A DNA stretch of 64,000 nucleotides from Bacteriovoracaceae bacterium (GTDB lineage Bacteria > Bdellovibrionota > Bacteriovoracia > Bacteriovoracales > Bacteriovoracaceae). The stretch's first letter is position 1, and every line of letters begins with the position of its first letter. Below are positions 34,234 to 42,412 of the stretch, piece by piece. Where the stretch lies: NCBI GenBank assembly GCA_016784965.1, contig JADHTQ010000013.1, positions 31,596-95,595 on the forward strand. The letters run 5' to 3'. The notes beneath the pieces are model-generated. The model did not search any database. It worked only from the letters and a program-made list of their open reading frames with translations, and had not been told where the DNA came from. Position numbers and translations under genes: made by a program.

Positions 34234-35132
34234 AATCTCATAAGTTGAATGACCGTAGCGCCTACAAGTAACATGATACCACCTATAATTTGCGTAAAAT
34301 CTAACTGGGCCCCCAAAAAAATCCAATTGATAATAACTGCACAAAAGGGAAAAAACATCTCAACCAGTGTGCACAGCCTAGCAGATATTCGTTTTAATCC
34401 TTGGTAGTACAAATACATGGAACCAACACCAGTAAACAGGACCATTAAGGCAATTGTTCCCGATACCTGGTACACATTCGCGCCACTAATTAACTCACTA
34501 TACTGCACAAAAGGTAGCAAACAAACAAAACCAAAGACAAAACGACCTGCCATAATTTCTATTTCAGAAAAACCCTCAAGTGATAATTTTTTGCCAAAAA
34601 CAGTGGAGCCACCCCAGCCCAAAACTGCAAGTAGTGTTAGCAAGTATCCATACAAATTCTTTTGATCCAAAAGCTTTGAAGAAAAATCTAAACTGGCAAG
34701 ACCTGGAAAAATGTCTTGATAGGCCACCAAAAACCCACCGATAACGCACACTGCGGCCCAAATAGAAAAATTTCTGCCAATTTTTTCACCAATTACGATC
34801 CGGGCCAATAAAATGGCCACTAATGGCTGAAACTTTTGCAGCAAAATCACTAAAGATGGATTTATGATCGAAAAGGCCTTGGTAAAAGCAAGTGTTGCAA
34901 CTGCTGATCCGCCACCTCCAATGACTAAAAAATAAAACAAATGACTGACCTTCGTCTGCCACACCTTATCCCAGTGCTTAATAAGTACAGGGATAAAAAT
35001 AACTGTCAGCAAGAGATGTTCAGAAAAAACAATGCGCAGAGGTGATACACCTTGGCCTAACAGGGGATAGCGAAATAGCGTGTCGATGGCCCAAATAGTA
35101 CACGCCGCCAATATAAATAAAATACCTTTCAC
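34230..35132 (-). CDS. EamA/DMT-family transporter
   Basis: 300 residues with ten hydrophobic segments in two EamA repeats: GILFILAACTIWAIDTLF...AILLARIVIGEKIG and GYLLTLLAVLGWGGSTVFGKKL...IINWIFLGAQLDFTQIIGG. The short cytoplasmic GE.I/G.QL boundaries before the last helix of each repeat are typical. Exports or imports a small metabolite; substrate not predictable. GTG 35132 overlaps the trmFO stop (GTGA), so the two are co-translated. Confidence 0.88.
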   Translation of the reverse strand: MKGILFILAACTIWAIDTLFRYPLLGQGVSPLRIVFSEHLLLTVIFIPVLIKHWDKVWQTKVSHLFYFLVIGGGGSAVATLAFTKAFSIINPSLVILLQKFQPLVAILLARIVIGEKIGRNFSIWAAVCVIGGFLVAYQDIFPGLASLDFSSKLLDQKNLYGYLLTLLAVLGWGGSTVFGKKLSLEGFSEIEIMAGRFVFGFVCLLPFVQYSELISGANVYQVSGTIALMVLFTGVGSMYLYYQGLKRISARLCTLVEMFFPFCAVIINWIFLGAQLDFTQIIGGIMLLVGATVIQLMRF

Positions 35133-36490
35133 AACTGCTCCCCCCTAAAATGATCAAAAATTTTAGCTGCGCGGGTTGCACACAACATCTTTTTGATCTT
35201 CTTCTTGTTCTTACTACCTTTTCTTTGTTCTTTCGTCAAAGACACGGGGGGTAGAAGTCCAAAATTAATATTTGAGGGCGCAGGAGTAGAATTGGTCATT
35301 ATATAGTTTACAAGAGCACCAATAGCAGTCTCAACTGGCCACTTAAGTATAGGCTTCTCCAAAAGCTTTCTCAGCACACAGATGCCTGCATAAATTCCCA
35401 TAGCTGCACTTTCGGTGTAACCTTCAACTCCAACGATCTGACCGGCAAAGTATAAATTGGGAATTTTTTTGGAACTTAAATCGTAATTTAAAACTTTCTT
35501 GGAGTTTAAAAAGGAGTTTCTATGAACAGAACCAAGATGGTTAAAGACTGCATTTTCAAACCCCGGAATCATTCTAAAGACGCGTAGCTGTTCTTTGTGT
35601 AGTAGCCTGGTTTGAAAACCTACCATACTATAAGCATCACCCAACAGGTTTTCACGCCGAAGTTGAATTACCGCATAGGGTCTTGGCCCATCTGGTAGTG
35701 ATAATCCCACCGGTTTCATACAGGAAAAGCGAAGAGTCTCTCGTCCCCGCTGGGCCATCACATCAATGGGCAGACAGCCTTCAAAAAATTTTTGCTGCTC
35801 AAAATCCCTTGATGGTATTTTTTTTGCCTTCAGTAGCTCGTCAACAAATAGTTCATACTGCTGTTTGGTTAAAGGAGCATTTAGATAGTCGGCCAAAACT
35901 TTTTCATCATACCTGTCTTTAAAATACAGCTTGGAGTAATCCAAACTATCCGCATCGACAATTGGTGCAATGGCATCATAGAAGTAAAAATCTGACTCAT
36001 CGGCCACAACATTCTTTTTAATCCACAATTCCAAATTTGTTGTAGTCAAAGGTCCAGACGCAAGGATTATATGTTTTGCCCCAATGTCATCTGCCAGTGC
36101 TTGGGGGTCGTCTACCACCTGCTTTAGTACTTCGATATTGTCACAATCATTTATGACCTTGGTAATATTTTGTGAAAACGCTACTCGATCAACGGCCAAA
36201 GCAGATCCTGCAGGCACTGCCACCTTTTTGGCCTGTGAGATTATTAAAGAGTCTAAGGCCTCCATTTCATATTTTAAAATTCCATGGGCCGAATTTGGGT
36301 CACTTGATTTTAATGAATTGCTACAAACCAACTCTGAAAAAGTAGAAATCTTTTGTGCTGGGTTTTTTAAAATTGACTTACACTCGGCCAACACAACTAA
36401 AACATCATGACGGGCCAGAAAGTATGCTGCCTCAATACCGGCAAGTCCTGCCCCAACCACTAAAACTTTTTTCTTTTTTGGACTATCCAT
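35129..36490 (-). CDS. trmFO: Folate- and FAD-dependent tRNA (uracil-54-C5) methyltransferase
   Basis: 453 residues. FAD-binding VLVVGAGLAGIEAAYFLAR at the N-terminus, FSELVCSNSLKSSD, HGILKYEMEALDSLI, the C-terminal MKPVGL, PYAVIQLRRENL, MVGFQTRL and LYFAGQIVGVEGYTESAAMG are TrmFO signatures; the enzyme makes m5U54 in tRNA using methylene-THF. The chain is slightly longer than normal with a basic stretch near the C-terminus (KEQRKGSKNKKKIKK). Co-transcribed with the EamA transporter, which has no evident tie to tRNA modification. Confidence 0.93.
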   Translation of the reverse strand: MDSPKKKKVLVVGAGLAGIEAAYFLARHDVLVVLAECKSILKNPAQKISTFSELVCSNSLKSSDPNSAHGILKYEMEALDSLIISQAKKVAVPAGSALAVDRVAFSQNITKVINDCDNIEVLKQVVDDPQALADDIGAKHIILASGPLTTTNLELWIKKNVVADESDFYFYDAIAPIVDADSLDYSKLYFKDRYDEKVLADYLNAPLTKQQYELFVDELLKAKKIPSRDFEQQKFFEGCLPIDVMAQRGRETLRFSCMKPVGLSLPDGPRPYAVIQLRRENLLGDAYSMVGFQTRLLHKEQLRVFRMIPGFENAVFNHLGSVHRNSFLNSKKVLNYDLSSKKIPNLYFAGQIVGVEGYTESAAMGIYAGICVLRKLLEKPILKWPVETAIGALVNYIMTNSTPAPSNINFGLLPPVSLTKEQRKGSKNKKKIKKMLCATRAAKIFDHFRGEQL

Positions 36491-36590
36491 ATATTATTTA
36501 ACTTGAACTATTTAGGTTAATAGACTATTCACAAGACATAGGTATTGCCAAAAAACTATATAGTTCGTCAACTTTTTTTAAGGCCCAAAT

Positions 36591-38327
36591 ATGCACCTTA
36601 GTTTACATCAGACACACCACACAATTGGAGACTTTGATTCAATCCTCTCATATCTTACAACAAATTTTACAAATAATGAAAAAGTGGGGCTCCACATTTT
36701 CCCAGAACTCTTTTTAACTGGCTATCCATTGCAAGATTTGTGTTTGGAGCGGCAATTTATCTCAACATATTTGGAACTTCTAAAAAAAATTGATGAGTGG
36801 TCAACCAAGGCCTGGAAAGGTGATAAAAACACAGCAATTTTAATGGGAGGTTTGCACTATGAATTTGAAGAAGATGGCCTACCACGCTTCATTAAAAATG
36901 TTGTCTATTTTTTAACTCCTGGCAAACCTCTTTCAGTGGTGTATACCAAGCAGCTGCTACCCAATTATGATATTTTTGATGAATTGAAGTACTTTAGTGC
37001 TGGGTCTGAGTGTAACGTGCTCGAATTTGGAGGCAAAAAAATTGCTTTAATGATTTGCGAAGATATGTGGCCTGGTATCAGTTACAACATTGATCCTACA
37101 AAACAATTGCAAAAATTTGACTTAGATGTAGTAATCAATCTCAGCTCAAGTCCATACCATCTAGGAAAAATGCAAAAACGAGTAAGCCGTGGTCTTGAAG
37201 TACACCAAGCACTAAATGCCCCCTTTGTTTACGTCAATCGCGTCGGTGGTGAAGATGAAATACTGTTTGATGGCTCTAGTTTTGTCATTGCCAATAATGC
37301 AAAAATTCTTCAGGGGCCTTCTTTTAAAAGTGATATATTAAATCTACAACTTCCAAAAAGTAATTTGCCCCAAGCCAGCAATGCCCAGGCAAAAGTGCAG
37401 CAGTCTACTAATATTTGGAGTTCACTATTTGCGGCAAGACTTGATTCCCAAAAGTCGCCACCTACTTTGCATACGCTGAGCGATGATGACCATGAACAAC
37501 TCATTCAATCTCTTTGTTTTGGCATCCAAGAGTATGCCAGAAAATGTAAAATGAATAAATTTTTAGTGGCCCTGTCTGGAGGAATGGATTCTGCTTTAGT
37601 CCTAGCACTAGTCAAACTATCACTCATTAAAGGGCAAACCATTGAGGCAGTCTTCATGCCTGGGCACTTTAGTGCCCCTATCAGCTATGATTTGTCAAAA
37701 CAGCTGGCGGTAAACCTCCATGTACACTTTCATCTGCTACCCATTAAGTTTTTTCACAATGTAGTAAAAAATGGCCTGCAAGATGCTTTTGGTAGTGAGC
37801 TAACAGGTCTGGCCGATGAAAATATCCAAAGTAGGCTAAGAGGAGCACTGATTTATGCTCGCTCCAATCAAACTGGCGCTATGGTCTTAAATACATCGAA
37901 CAAGTCAGAGCTGTCGGTTGGTTACTCCACTCTCTATGGCGATAGTGTCGGGGCCTTGAGTGTTTTGGGAGATCTGTATAAAAGCGAGGTTTATCAGCTG
38001 GCAAAGTATATCAATAAAAAATATAATAAGATAATACCCTCTGAAATTATTACACGCCCACCAAGTGCTGAGCTTCGGGAAGGTCAAGCAGATAGTGACT
38101 CGCTTCCCCCCTACGATAGGCTAGATGCCATCCTAGAGGGCATTTTAAGCTATAGACTTGATAAAAAGCATTTGGTAAGCTTAGGCTTTGCGCGCAAAGA
38201 AATTGAGAAAGTATATGGACTTTATGAAAAATCAGAGTATAAAAGGATACAGTTTTGCCCAATAATCAAGGTTAAGTCAAAAAGTTTTGGTTTTGGTCAC
38301 AGAATACCAATATGTAAGAAATTATAA
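36591..38327 (+). CDS. nadE: Glutamine-dependent NAD+ synthetase
   Basis: 578 residues: an N-terminal nitrilase-type glutaminase (Glu in LHIFPELFLTGYP, Lys in VVYTKQLLPNYDIFDE, Cys in IALMICEDMW) and a C-terminal ATP-pyrophosphatase synthetase (LVALSGGMDSALVLALV, LNTSNKSELSVGYSTLYGD, SEIITRPPSAELREGQ). It makes NAD from deamido-NAD. Ending KRIQFCPIIKVKSKSFGFGHRIPI is normal. AAGG lies seven bases before ATG 36591. The H1-like gene follows after 20 bases. Confidence 0.95.
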   Translation: MHLSLHQTHHTIGDFDSILSYLTTNFTNNEKVGLHIFPELFLTGYPLQDLCLERQFISTYLELLKKIDEWSTKAWKGDKNTAILMGGLHYEFEEDGLPRFIKNVVYFLTPGKPLSVVYTKQLLPNYDIFDELKYFSAGSECNVLEFGGKKIALMICEDMWPGISYNIDPTKQLQKFDLDVVINLSSSPYHLGKMQKRVSRGLEVHQALNAPFVYVNRVGGEDEILFDGSSFVIANNAKILQGPSFKSDILNLQLPKSNLPQASNAQAKVQQSTNIWSSLFAARLDSQKSPPTLHTLSDDDHEQLIQSLCFGIQEYARKCKMNKFLVALSGGMDSALVLALVKLSLIKGQTIEAVFMPGHFSAPISYDLSKQLAVNLHVHFHLLPIKFFHNVVKNGLQDAFGSELTGLADENIQSRLRGALIYARSNQTGAMVLNTSNKSELSVGYSTLYGDSVGALSVLGDLYKSEVYQLAKYINKKYNKIIPSEIITRPPSAELREGQADSDSLPPYDRLDAILEGILSYRLDKKHLVSLGFARKEIEKVYGLYEKSEYKRIQFCPIIKVKSKSFGFGHRIPICKKL

Positions 38328-38347
38328 GTCAATATAAGGAGGCAGTA

Positions 38348-38881
38348 ATGGATAAAAAACAGGTAAAGAACTTTTTAGCTTCTTGGAAAGAAGTAAAAAA
38401 TGAAATTAATGAACTAGTTCATGAAAAAAAATTAAAAGAGCTACAATCAACATTTTCAAAAATTGTAAAAAGCGCCCAAAAAGACATCAACTCACTTGTT
38501 GGTACTGATCTCAAAGGCCTAAAGAAAAAATTTGAAAAAGAAAAAAAACAGATTGAAAAAATTGTTGATAAAGTAATTCAAACTGAAGTTAAAAAAGCAT
38601 CTAAGTTTGTGGATTCTCAGAAAAAGGAATTAGACAAGCTTAATCAAAAACTAACTTCCTATTTTTTAAAGAATGAAAAGCTTAAAACAGTCGTAGAAAA
38701 AGTTGCTAAAAAAGCTGAACCAAAAGTTACCAAGAAAAAGGCCGCCAAAAAAGTTACAAAAAAGGCAACCAAAAAAACTACTAAAAAGGTGACTAAAAAA
38801 GCGACTAAAAAAACTACCAAAAAGGTAGCAAAAAAGACTGCAAAAAAGACCACAAAAAAAGCAGCCGCTAAGAAAAAGTAA
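38348..38881 (+). CDS. Lysine-rich histone H1-like protein
   Basis: 177 residues. Residues 1-115 are a helical, heptad-rich region (WKEVKNEINELVHEKKLKEL, KKFEKEKKQIEKIVDKVI). From about 125 the chain is a repeat of KKATKKTTKKV/AAKK type units to the end, like the C-terminal domain of H1 and of bacterial Hc1/AlgP-type proteins. It probably binds DNA or other polyanions without sequence choice. The repeats are near-identical at DNA level, so copy number may vary by slippage. GGAGG lies just before ATG 38348. Confidence 0.85.
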   Translation: MDKKQVKNFLASWKEVKNEINELVHEKKLKELQSTFSKIVKSAQKDINSLVGTDLKGLKKKFEKEKKQIEKIVDKVIQTEVKKASKFVDSQKKELDKLNQKLTSYFLKNEKLKTVVEKVAKKAEPKVTKKKAAKKVTKKATKKTTKKVTKKATKKTTKKVAKKTAKKTTKKAAAKKK

Positions 38882-38989
38882 GTCACTAAGAAATTAACAA
38901 CAATCTCACATCAATAAATTATCTTTACATTCATTAAAGCACCAAATTAAAATTATTGCTTTTTTTTGTCAGTCTATTATCATAGTCAT

Positions 38990-39448
38990 ATGGCAAAAAC
39001 CAAAGAAACTCTAATCAGCGAAAATGTTGATGCGACATGTTTCAAACCAGTCAAACATGTAGTTTTGTTGCGCAATGATACTTCCGGCACCACTATATTA
39101 GATGAGCATGCAGTGTGCTTAGTGGAACTTGGTAGCAAACATATTGTTATCACAGTGCCAGAACACTCGTGCCAAGCTAGCCATACATTGACACTCTTTT
39201 TGTTAAAGTATCCCTTAAAAACTAAAATCAAGGCCCTTCCCGTCTTTGGACGCCATATCAAATCGGCCTTGGAAGTTATGGGTAAAGTTGTAAATATTAT
39301 TAAGGTTAAAGATAGTAAATTGTGGAGCCTTGAAATTGAATTCACCCAGTATGATCAATTACAATGGAGCAAGTTGATAAAGGTATATCAAAAACGCCAA
39401 AACTCCATTAATAAGACTATTCGTATTGGAAAGGGTAATTATGTTTGA
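38990..39448 (+). CDS. Small protein of unknown function upstream of the receiver-TPR gene
   Basis: 152 residues from ATG 38990; the frame runs back to TTG 38966. The strand-rich body (HVVLLRNDTSGTTILDEHAVCLVELGSKHIVITV, then LKTKIKALPVFGRHIKSALEVMGKVVNIIKVK and LWSLEIEFTQYDQLQW) has a barrel-like pattern somewhat like PilZ domains, but the PilZ RxxxR and D/NxSxxG residues are missing, so I do not assign it. No Shine-Dalgarno is visible; TATTAT at 38975-38980 lies nine bases before ATG. Overlaps the next gene by eight bases. Confidence 0.6.
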   Translation: MAKTKETLISENVDATCFKPVKHVVLLRNDTSGTTILDEHAVCLVELGSKHIVITVPEHSCQASHTLTLFLLKYPLKTKIKALPVFGRHIKSALEVMGKVVNIIKVKDSKLWSLEIEFTQYDQLQWSKLIKVYQKRQNSINKTIRIGKGNYV

Positions 39449-40790
39449 CCCTAGCAAAAAAGAAAATAAAGCTACTGTTAAGTACTTTAGCGATAAAAAG
39501 GCGATCATTTTAGATCCCAATGGGCCCATTCGGATTGCCATAAAAAAAATGCTTATTGCCCTGGGTATGAAGCCTGCAGAGATTATAATTGTCGATAGCA
39601 AAGATAAAGCACAAACAGCTTTTAAAAAAGAGCACCCTGAGTTTGTATTTGCCGCTCACCAGCTAAAAAATGATGCCTTGGGCACTGACCTGTTAGATCC
39701 ACACTTGCAAATCTACCCCAACAGGCTTCATGCTGGATTTTATCTCATCTCAGCTGCCAACTATATGTCCTCTGTCTGTGCAGTCTTAGATCAAGAAATC
39801 GATGGTTTCATCTCTAAGCCTTTTACTCTGGATAGCCTTTTTAATACATTGCTTGGCACTGTCCAACATAAAATTACACCTTCGCAATTTACTCAAGACT
39901 TAGAAAAAGGCAAAGAACTCATTTTAACTGGCAAACTTGATGATGCCCTTAATATGGTTCAAAGTGCTCAAAAGTTAAAGCCAAAATCGGCCAATCCCCT
40001 ATACTGGGAAGGCCTCATCCACCAAAAACGATCCAAGATGGATGAGGCCATCAGTTGTTATAAAACAGGGTTAACAAAAAATCCCATTCACTACAAGTGT
40101 CTGTCTGCTTTGTCTGAGATATATTTTGAAAACAAATCTTTTGATTTGTCTTACCAGCTTACATCCACACTGGTAAAGCACTATCCGCTAAACCCCACCA
40201 AGCTGCCAAACCTGATGAGGCTATCCATTATCAATAAAAAGTATGATGACCTAGTCACCTACACCGAGAAATTCCATACTCTAGCGGCCGAAGATGATAA
40301 TGTTGAAAAAAATATCTCCGCTGCCCTGGCCATCTGTGGGCAGTTTTTTTTATCTATCAATGAAGTTGATAAAGCAGAATCAGCACTCACTGATTCTGCC
40401 ATTAAAAGTGGTGGCAGTATTGAAATTTTAAGAAATGTTTGCTCTACCTTGGCCAAAAACAATAAATATAAAAAGGCAATTAGTCTCCTTGAGCAAAATA
40501 CCACAAGCCAAACAGATGACAAGGAATTTAAAACCCTGCAGTTTGAACTTCTCTACCTTAGCAATAAATTTGAACAAGCAGCACTGTCAGGTATGAAAAT
40601 TGTAGGAGAAGGAATTCATACTCCTAAAATATTTGAGATGCTAATTTATGCCTCCATTCAAGCAAATAGAAAAAAGTCCAATATTGAAGATATTATTTTT
40701 GAAGCTATACGCTTATATCCTGATAATCAAGATCGCTTCAACCAATTATTACAACTCATACCACTGACCATGGAACAACCCCAAAACTGA
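39441..40790 (+). CDS. Receiver-like domain fused to TPR repeats
   Basis: 449 residues from ATG 39441, five bases after GGAAAGGG. Residues 15-125 follow the receiver fold (KAIILDPNGPIRIAIKKMLIALG, FISKPFTLDSLFNTLL with the conserved Lys), but the place of the phosphoacceptor Asp reads FVFAAHQL, so it cannot be phosphorylated in the usual way. The rest is TPR (ANPLYWEGLIHQKRSKMDEAISCYKTGL, HYKCLSALSEIYFENKSFD). A protein-binding adaptor is the likely role. It overlaps the preceding gene, so the two probably work together. Confidence 0.78.
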   Translation: MFDPSKKENKATVKYFSDKKAIILDPNGPIRIAIKKMLIALGMKPAEIIIVDSKDKAQTAFKKEHPEFVFAAHQLKNDALGTDLLDPHLQIYPNRLHAGFYLISAANYMSSVCAVLDQEIDGFISKPFTLDSLFNTLLGTVQHKITPSQFTQDLEKGKELILTGKLDDALNMVQSAQKLKPKSANPLYWEGLIHQKRSKMDEAISCYKTGLTKNPIHYKCLSALSEIYFENKSFDLSYQLTSTLVKHYPLNPTKLPNLMRLSIINKKYDDLVTYTEKFHTLAAEDDNVEKNISAALAICGQFFLSINEVDKAESALTDSAIKSGGSIEILRNVCSTLAKNNKYKKAISLLEQNTTSQTDDKEFKTLQFELLYLSNKFEQAALSGMKIVGEGIHTPKIFEMLIYASIQANRKKSNIEDIIFEAIRLYPDNQDRFNQLLQLIPLTMEQPQN

Positions 40791-40880
40791 CAAACTGAAA
40801 CTGCATCTGAAACGGAAACGGGAACGGAAACGGGAACAGTAACGGTTTCTGTTGCTGTTTCTGTTGCTGTTTCTGTTATT
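40790..40880. repeat. Hexanucleotide arrays forming a long imperfect hairpin
   Basis: Directly after the stop of the receiver-TPR gene, hexamers of TGAAAC/GGAAAC/GGGAAC type run to 40844 and then switch to GTTTCT/GTTGCT hexamers to 40880. The two halves pair (about 40811-40839 with 40849-40877) using Watson-Crick and G-U pairs with two G-G mismatches. It sits between two convergent genes and may serve as terminator for both, though no T run follows. Confidence 0.75.
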
Positions 40881-40884
40881 CGGT

Positions 40885-41820
40885 TTAAGGGGGATAGTGA
40901 GCATTTATTTTTTCTTTGTCCCAGAAGCTTAGCTCAACTGTATTTGGTGTATATAACTCTTCTGCAACAGTAGTCATGGTCGCAAAGCCTGGGTTTTTTG
41001 CAAATGCTTGGGGTGGATAGAGCATAAGAGATTTAAAATCAAAGGGAATATCTACTGTATGCTTAAACTTTGCCTGAATTTTTTTAAATTGCGGCCAAAA
41101 CTTTTCCTCTATGTTTCCCCAAAAGATTTTTAGATGTTCATCGCGATCTTCTCTGTTTTGTTCGTGAAAAAAGCCTAAAGTATGCATCATTTCGTGAAGA
41201 ATGTGTCCCATGTGGCACTCTTTGGCGAGAGTAATAGTCTGCCTGCCTCCCCTTTTGCCTAGATATGAATAACAATTTTTTTTCCCCTTTATAAATTCAA
41301 CATAATCTGCTTCTGTCGTTCTTTTTTTAAATTTTGCATTGGTTTGCTCATTCATATAATCTATTGCCGCAAGCACTGCATCTGCGTTACTTAGGCCTGC
41401 TTGTATTTCATAAAAAACCTCGCCACCTGTCCAAATATTTGGTTTTTTAATAACCACCTTTTTTTTATTTTTAAAATCTTCTTCATCCCCAATAAGTATA
41501 TCTCCATGGACAATTGCTTGTCCGTCCTGGGTGATAAAAGGTGTCTCAAACCCAGTGCCGACGTCTCTAAATGTATCTACTTTGTGCCAATCCATTTTGG
41601 GTCCAACTGTTCGATACACCCTTGCAACCTTGGAGTCAGGGGCCTTTGGTTGTGGGACCAAAGGCCTTGGATTTTTTTTTACTTTTATGGGGTTTGGGGA
41701 TTTTTTTGTGCCAGCAACTGGTGGCATTTTTTCAAAAACTACTTCTTCGTTCAGACTCAACCTAAGTGCTACATAGGCCCCCAAAAGGCCGGCAAATACA
41801 AACAAAAAAATAACTCTCAC
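40885..41820 (-). CDS. Astacin-family (M12A) zinc metalloprotease, membrane-anchored or secreted
   Basis: 311 residues. An N-terminal hydrophobic segment (MRVIFLFVFAGLLGAYVAL) acts as signal or anchor, then a Pro/Lys-rich linker. The zinc site HEMMHTLGFFHEQNREDRD at about residues 209-227 is the astacin motif HExxHxxGFxHExxRxDRD, with the Met-turn SLMLYPP after it. Astacins cut extracellular proteins; in a predatory or scavenging bacterium it could attack host or matrix protein. It follows iorB by a base, an odd partner for a metabolic operon. Confidence 0.9.
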   Translation of the reverse strand: MRVIFLFVFAGLLGAYVALRLSLNEEVVFEKMPPVAGTKKSPNPIKVKKNPRPLVPQPKAPDSKVARVYRTVGPKMDWHKVDTFRDVGTGFETPFITQDGQAIVHGDILIGDEEDFKNKKKVVIKKPNIWTGGEVFYEIQAGLSNADAVLAAIDYMNEQTNAKFKKRTTEADYVEFIKGKKNCYSYLGKRGGRQTITLAKECHMGHILHEMMHTLGFFHEQNREDRDEHLKIFWGNIEEKFWPQFKKIQAKFKHTVDIPFDFKSLMLYPPQAFAKNPGFATMTTVAEELYTPNTVELSFWDKEKINAHYPP

Positions 41821-41821
41821 G

Positions 41822-42412
41822 TTAAACTTCCAAGTTTCTACCTAACGTAAATGCCTTCATGTTATTTGAAATTATTTTTTCACCCTTGTGCTTAAAACGC
41901 TCAGCGATGACATCCTCCCAAAGTGACAACTCAAAGGGCATTTTAGTAGAGGCCAAGCCTAAAAGAATCATATTGCCGGCTTGGGAGTAACCTAGTTGTT
42001 TGGCAAAAAGTGCAGTATCAACCAGTTTTACATTCTCAACACTTGAGAGTTTTGCAAACAGCTCTGATTCATCTGGGTAGGTATCCATGTTTTTAATGGG
42101 GGATTTAGAAACAAAAATGGCCCCATCTTTTTTAATCATGCCAAGGTAGCGCATTGCCTCCAGTGGCTCAAGACCTATTAAGAGATCGCCCCCACCTTGG
42201 GTAACAACTGGACTGGTTACCGGCCTACTATCAAAAATTACTTGAGCATTAACTGCCCCGCCTCTTTGACTCATTCCATGTACTTCAGACTGGATGGTAA
42301 AATAGTCTGCCTTCCAGGCGGCTCCCAAAACTAATTGAGCTATAGTCAAAGCTCCTTGCCCACCGACACCACCAATCACTACACTAAAGGCCTGATCTAA
42401 ATTCTGGCTCAT
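41822..42412 (-). CDS. iorB: Indolepyruvate:ferredoxin oxidoreductase, beta subunit
   Basis: 196 residues of the 2-oxoacid oxidoreductase gamma-type domain: SVVIGGVGGQGALTIAQLVLGAAW, VHGMSQRGGAVNAQVIF, GGGDLLIGLEPLEAMRYL, and QAGNMILLGLAS. With IorA it decarboxylates aryl pyruvates to aryl-acetyl-CoA, passing electrons to ferredoxin. ATG 42412 overlaps the iorA stop (ATGA), so subunits are made together. Confidence 0.9.
   Translation of the reverse strand: MSQNLDQAFSVVIGGVGGQGALTIAQLVLGAAWKADYFTIQSEVHGMSQRGGAVNAQVIFDSRPVTSPVVTQGGGDLLIGLEPLEAMRYLGMIKKDGAIFVSKSPIKNMDTYPDESELFAKLSSVENVKLVDTALFAKQLGYSQAGNMILLGLASTKMPFELSLWEDVIAERFKHKGEKIISNNMKAFTLGRNLEV

Noticed and set aside
38659..38886. Minus-strand open frame rich in Phe, Val and Ala
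   Set aside because: Antisense shadow of the lysine-rich repeat gene; composition follows from the AAA/AAG codons.
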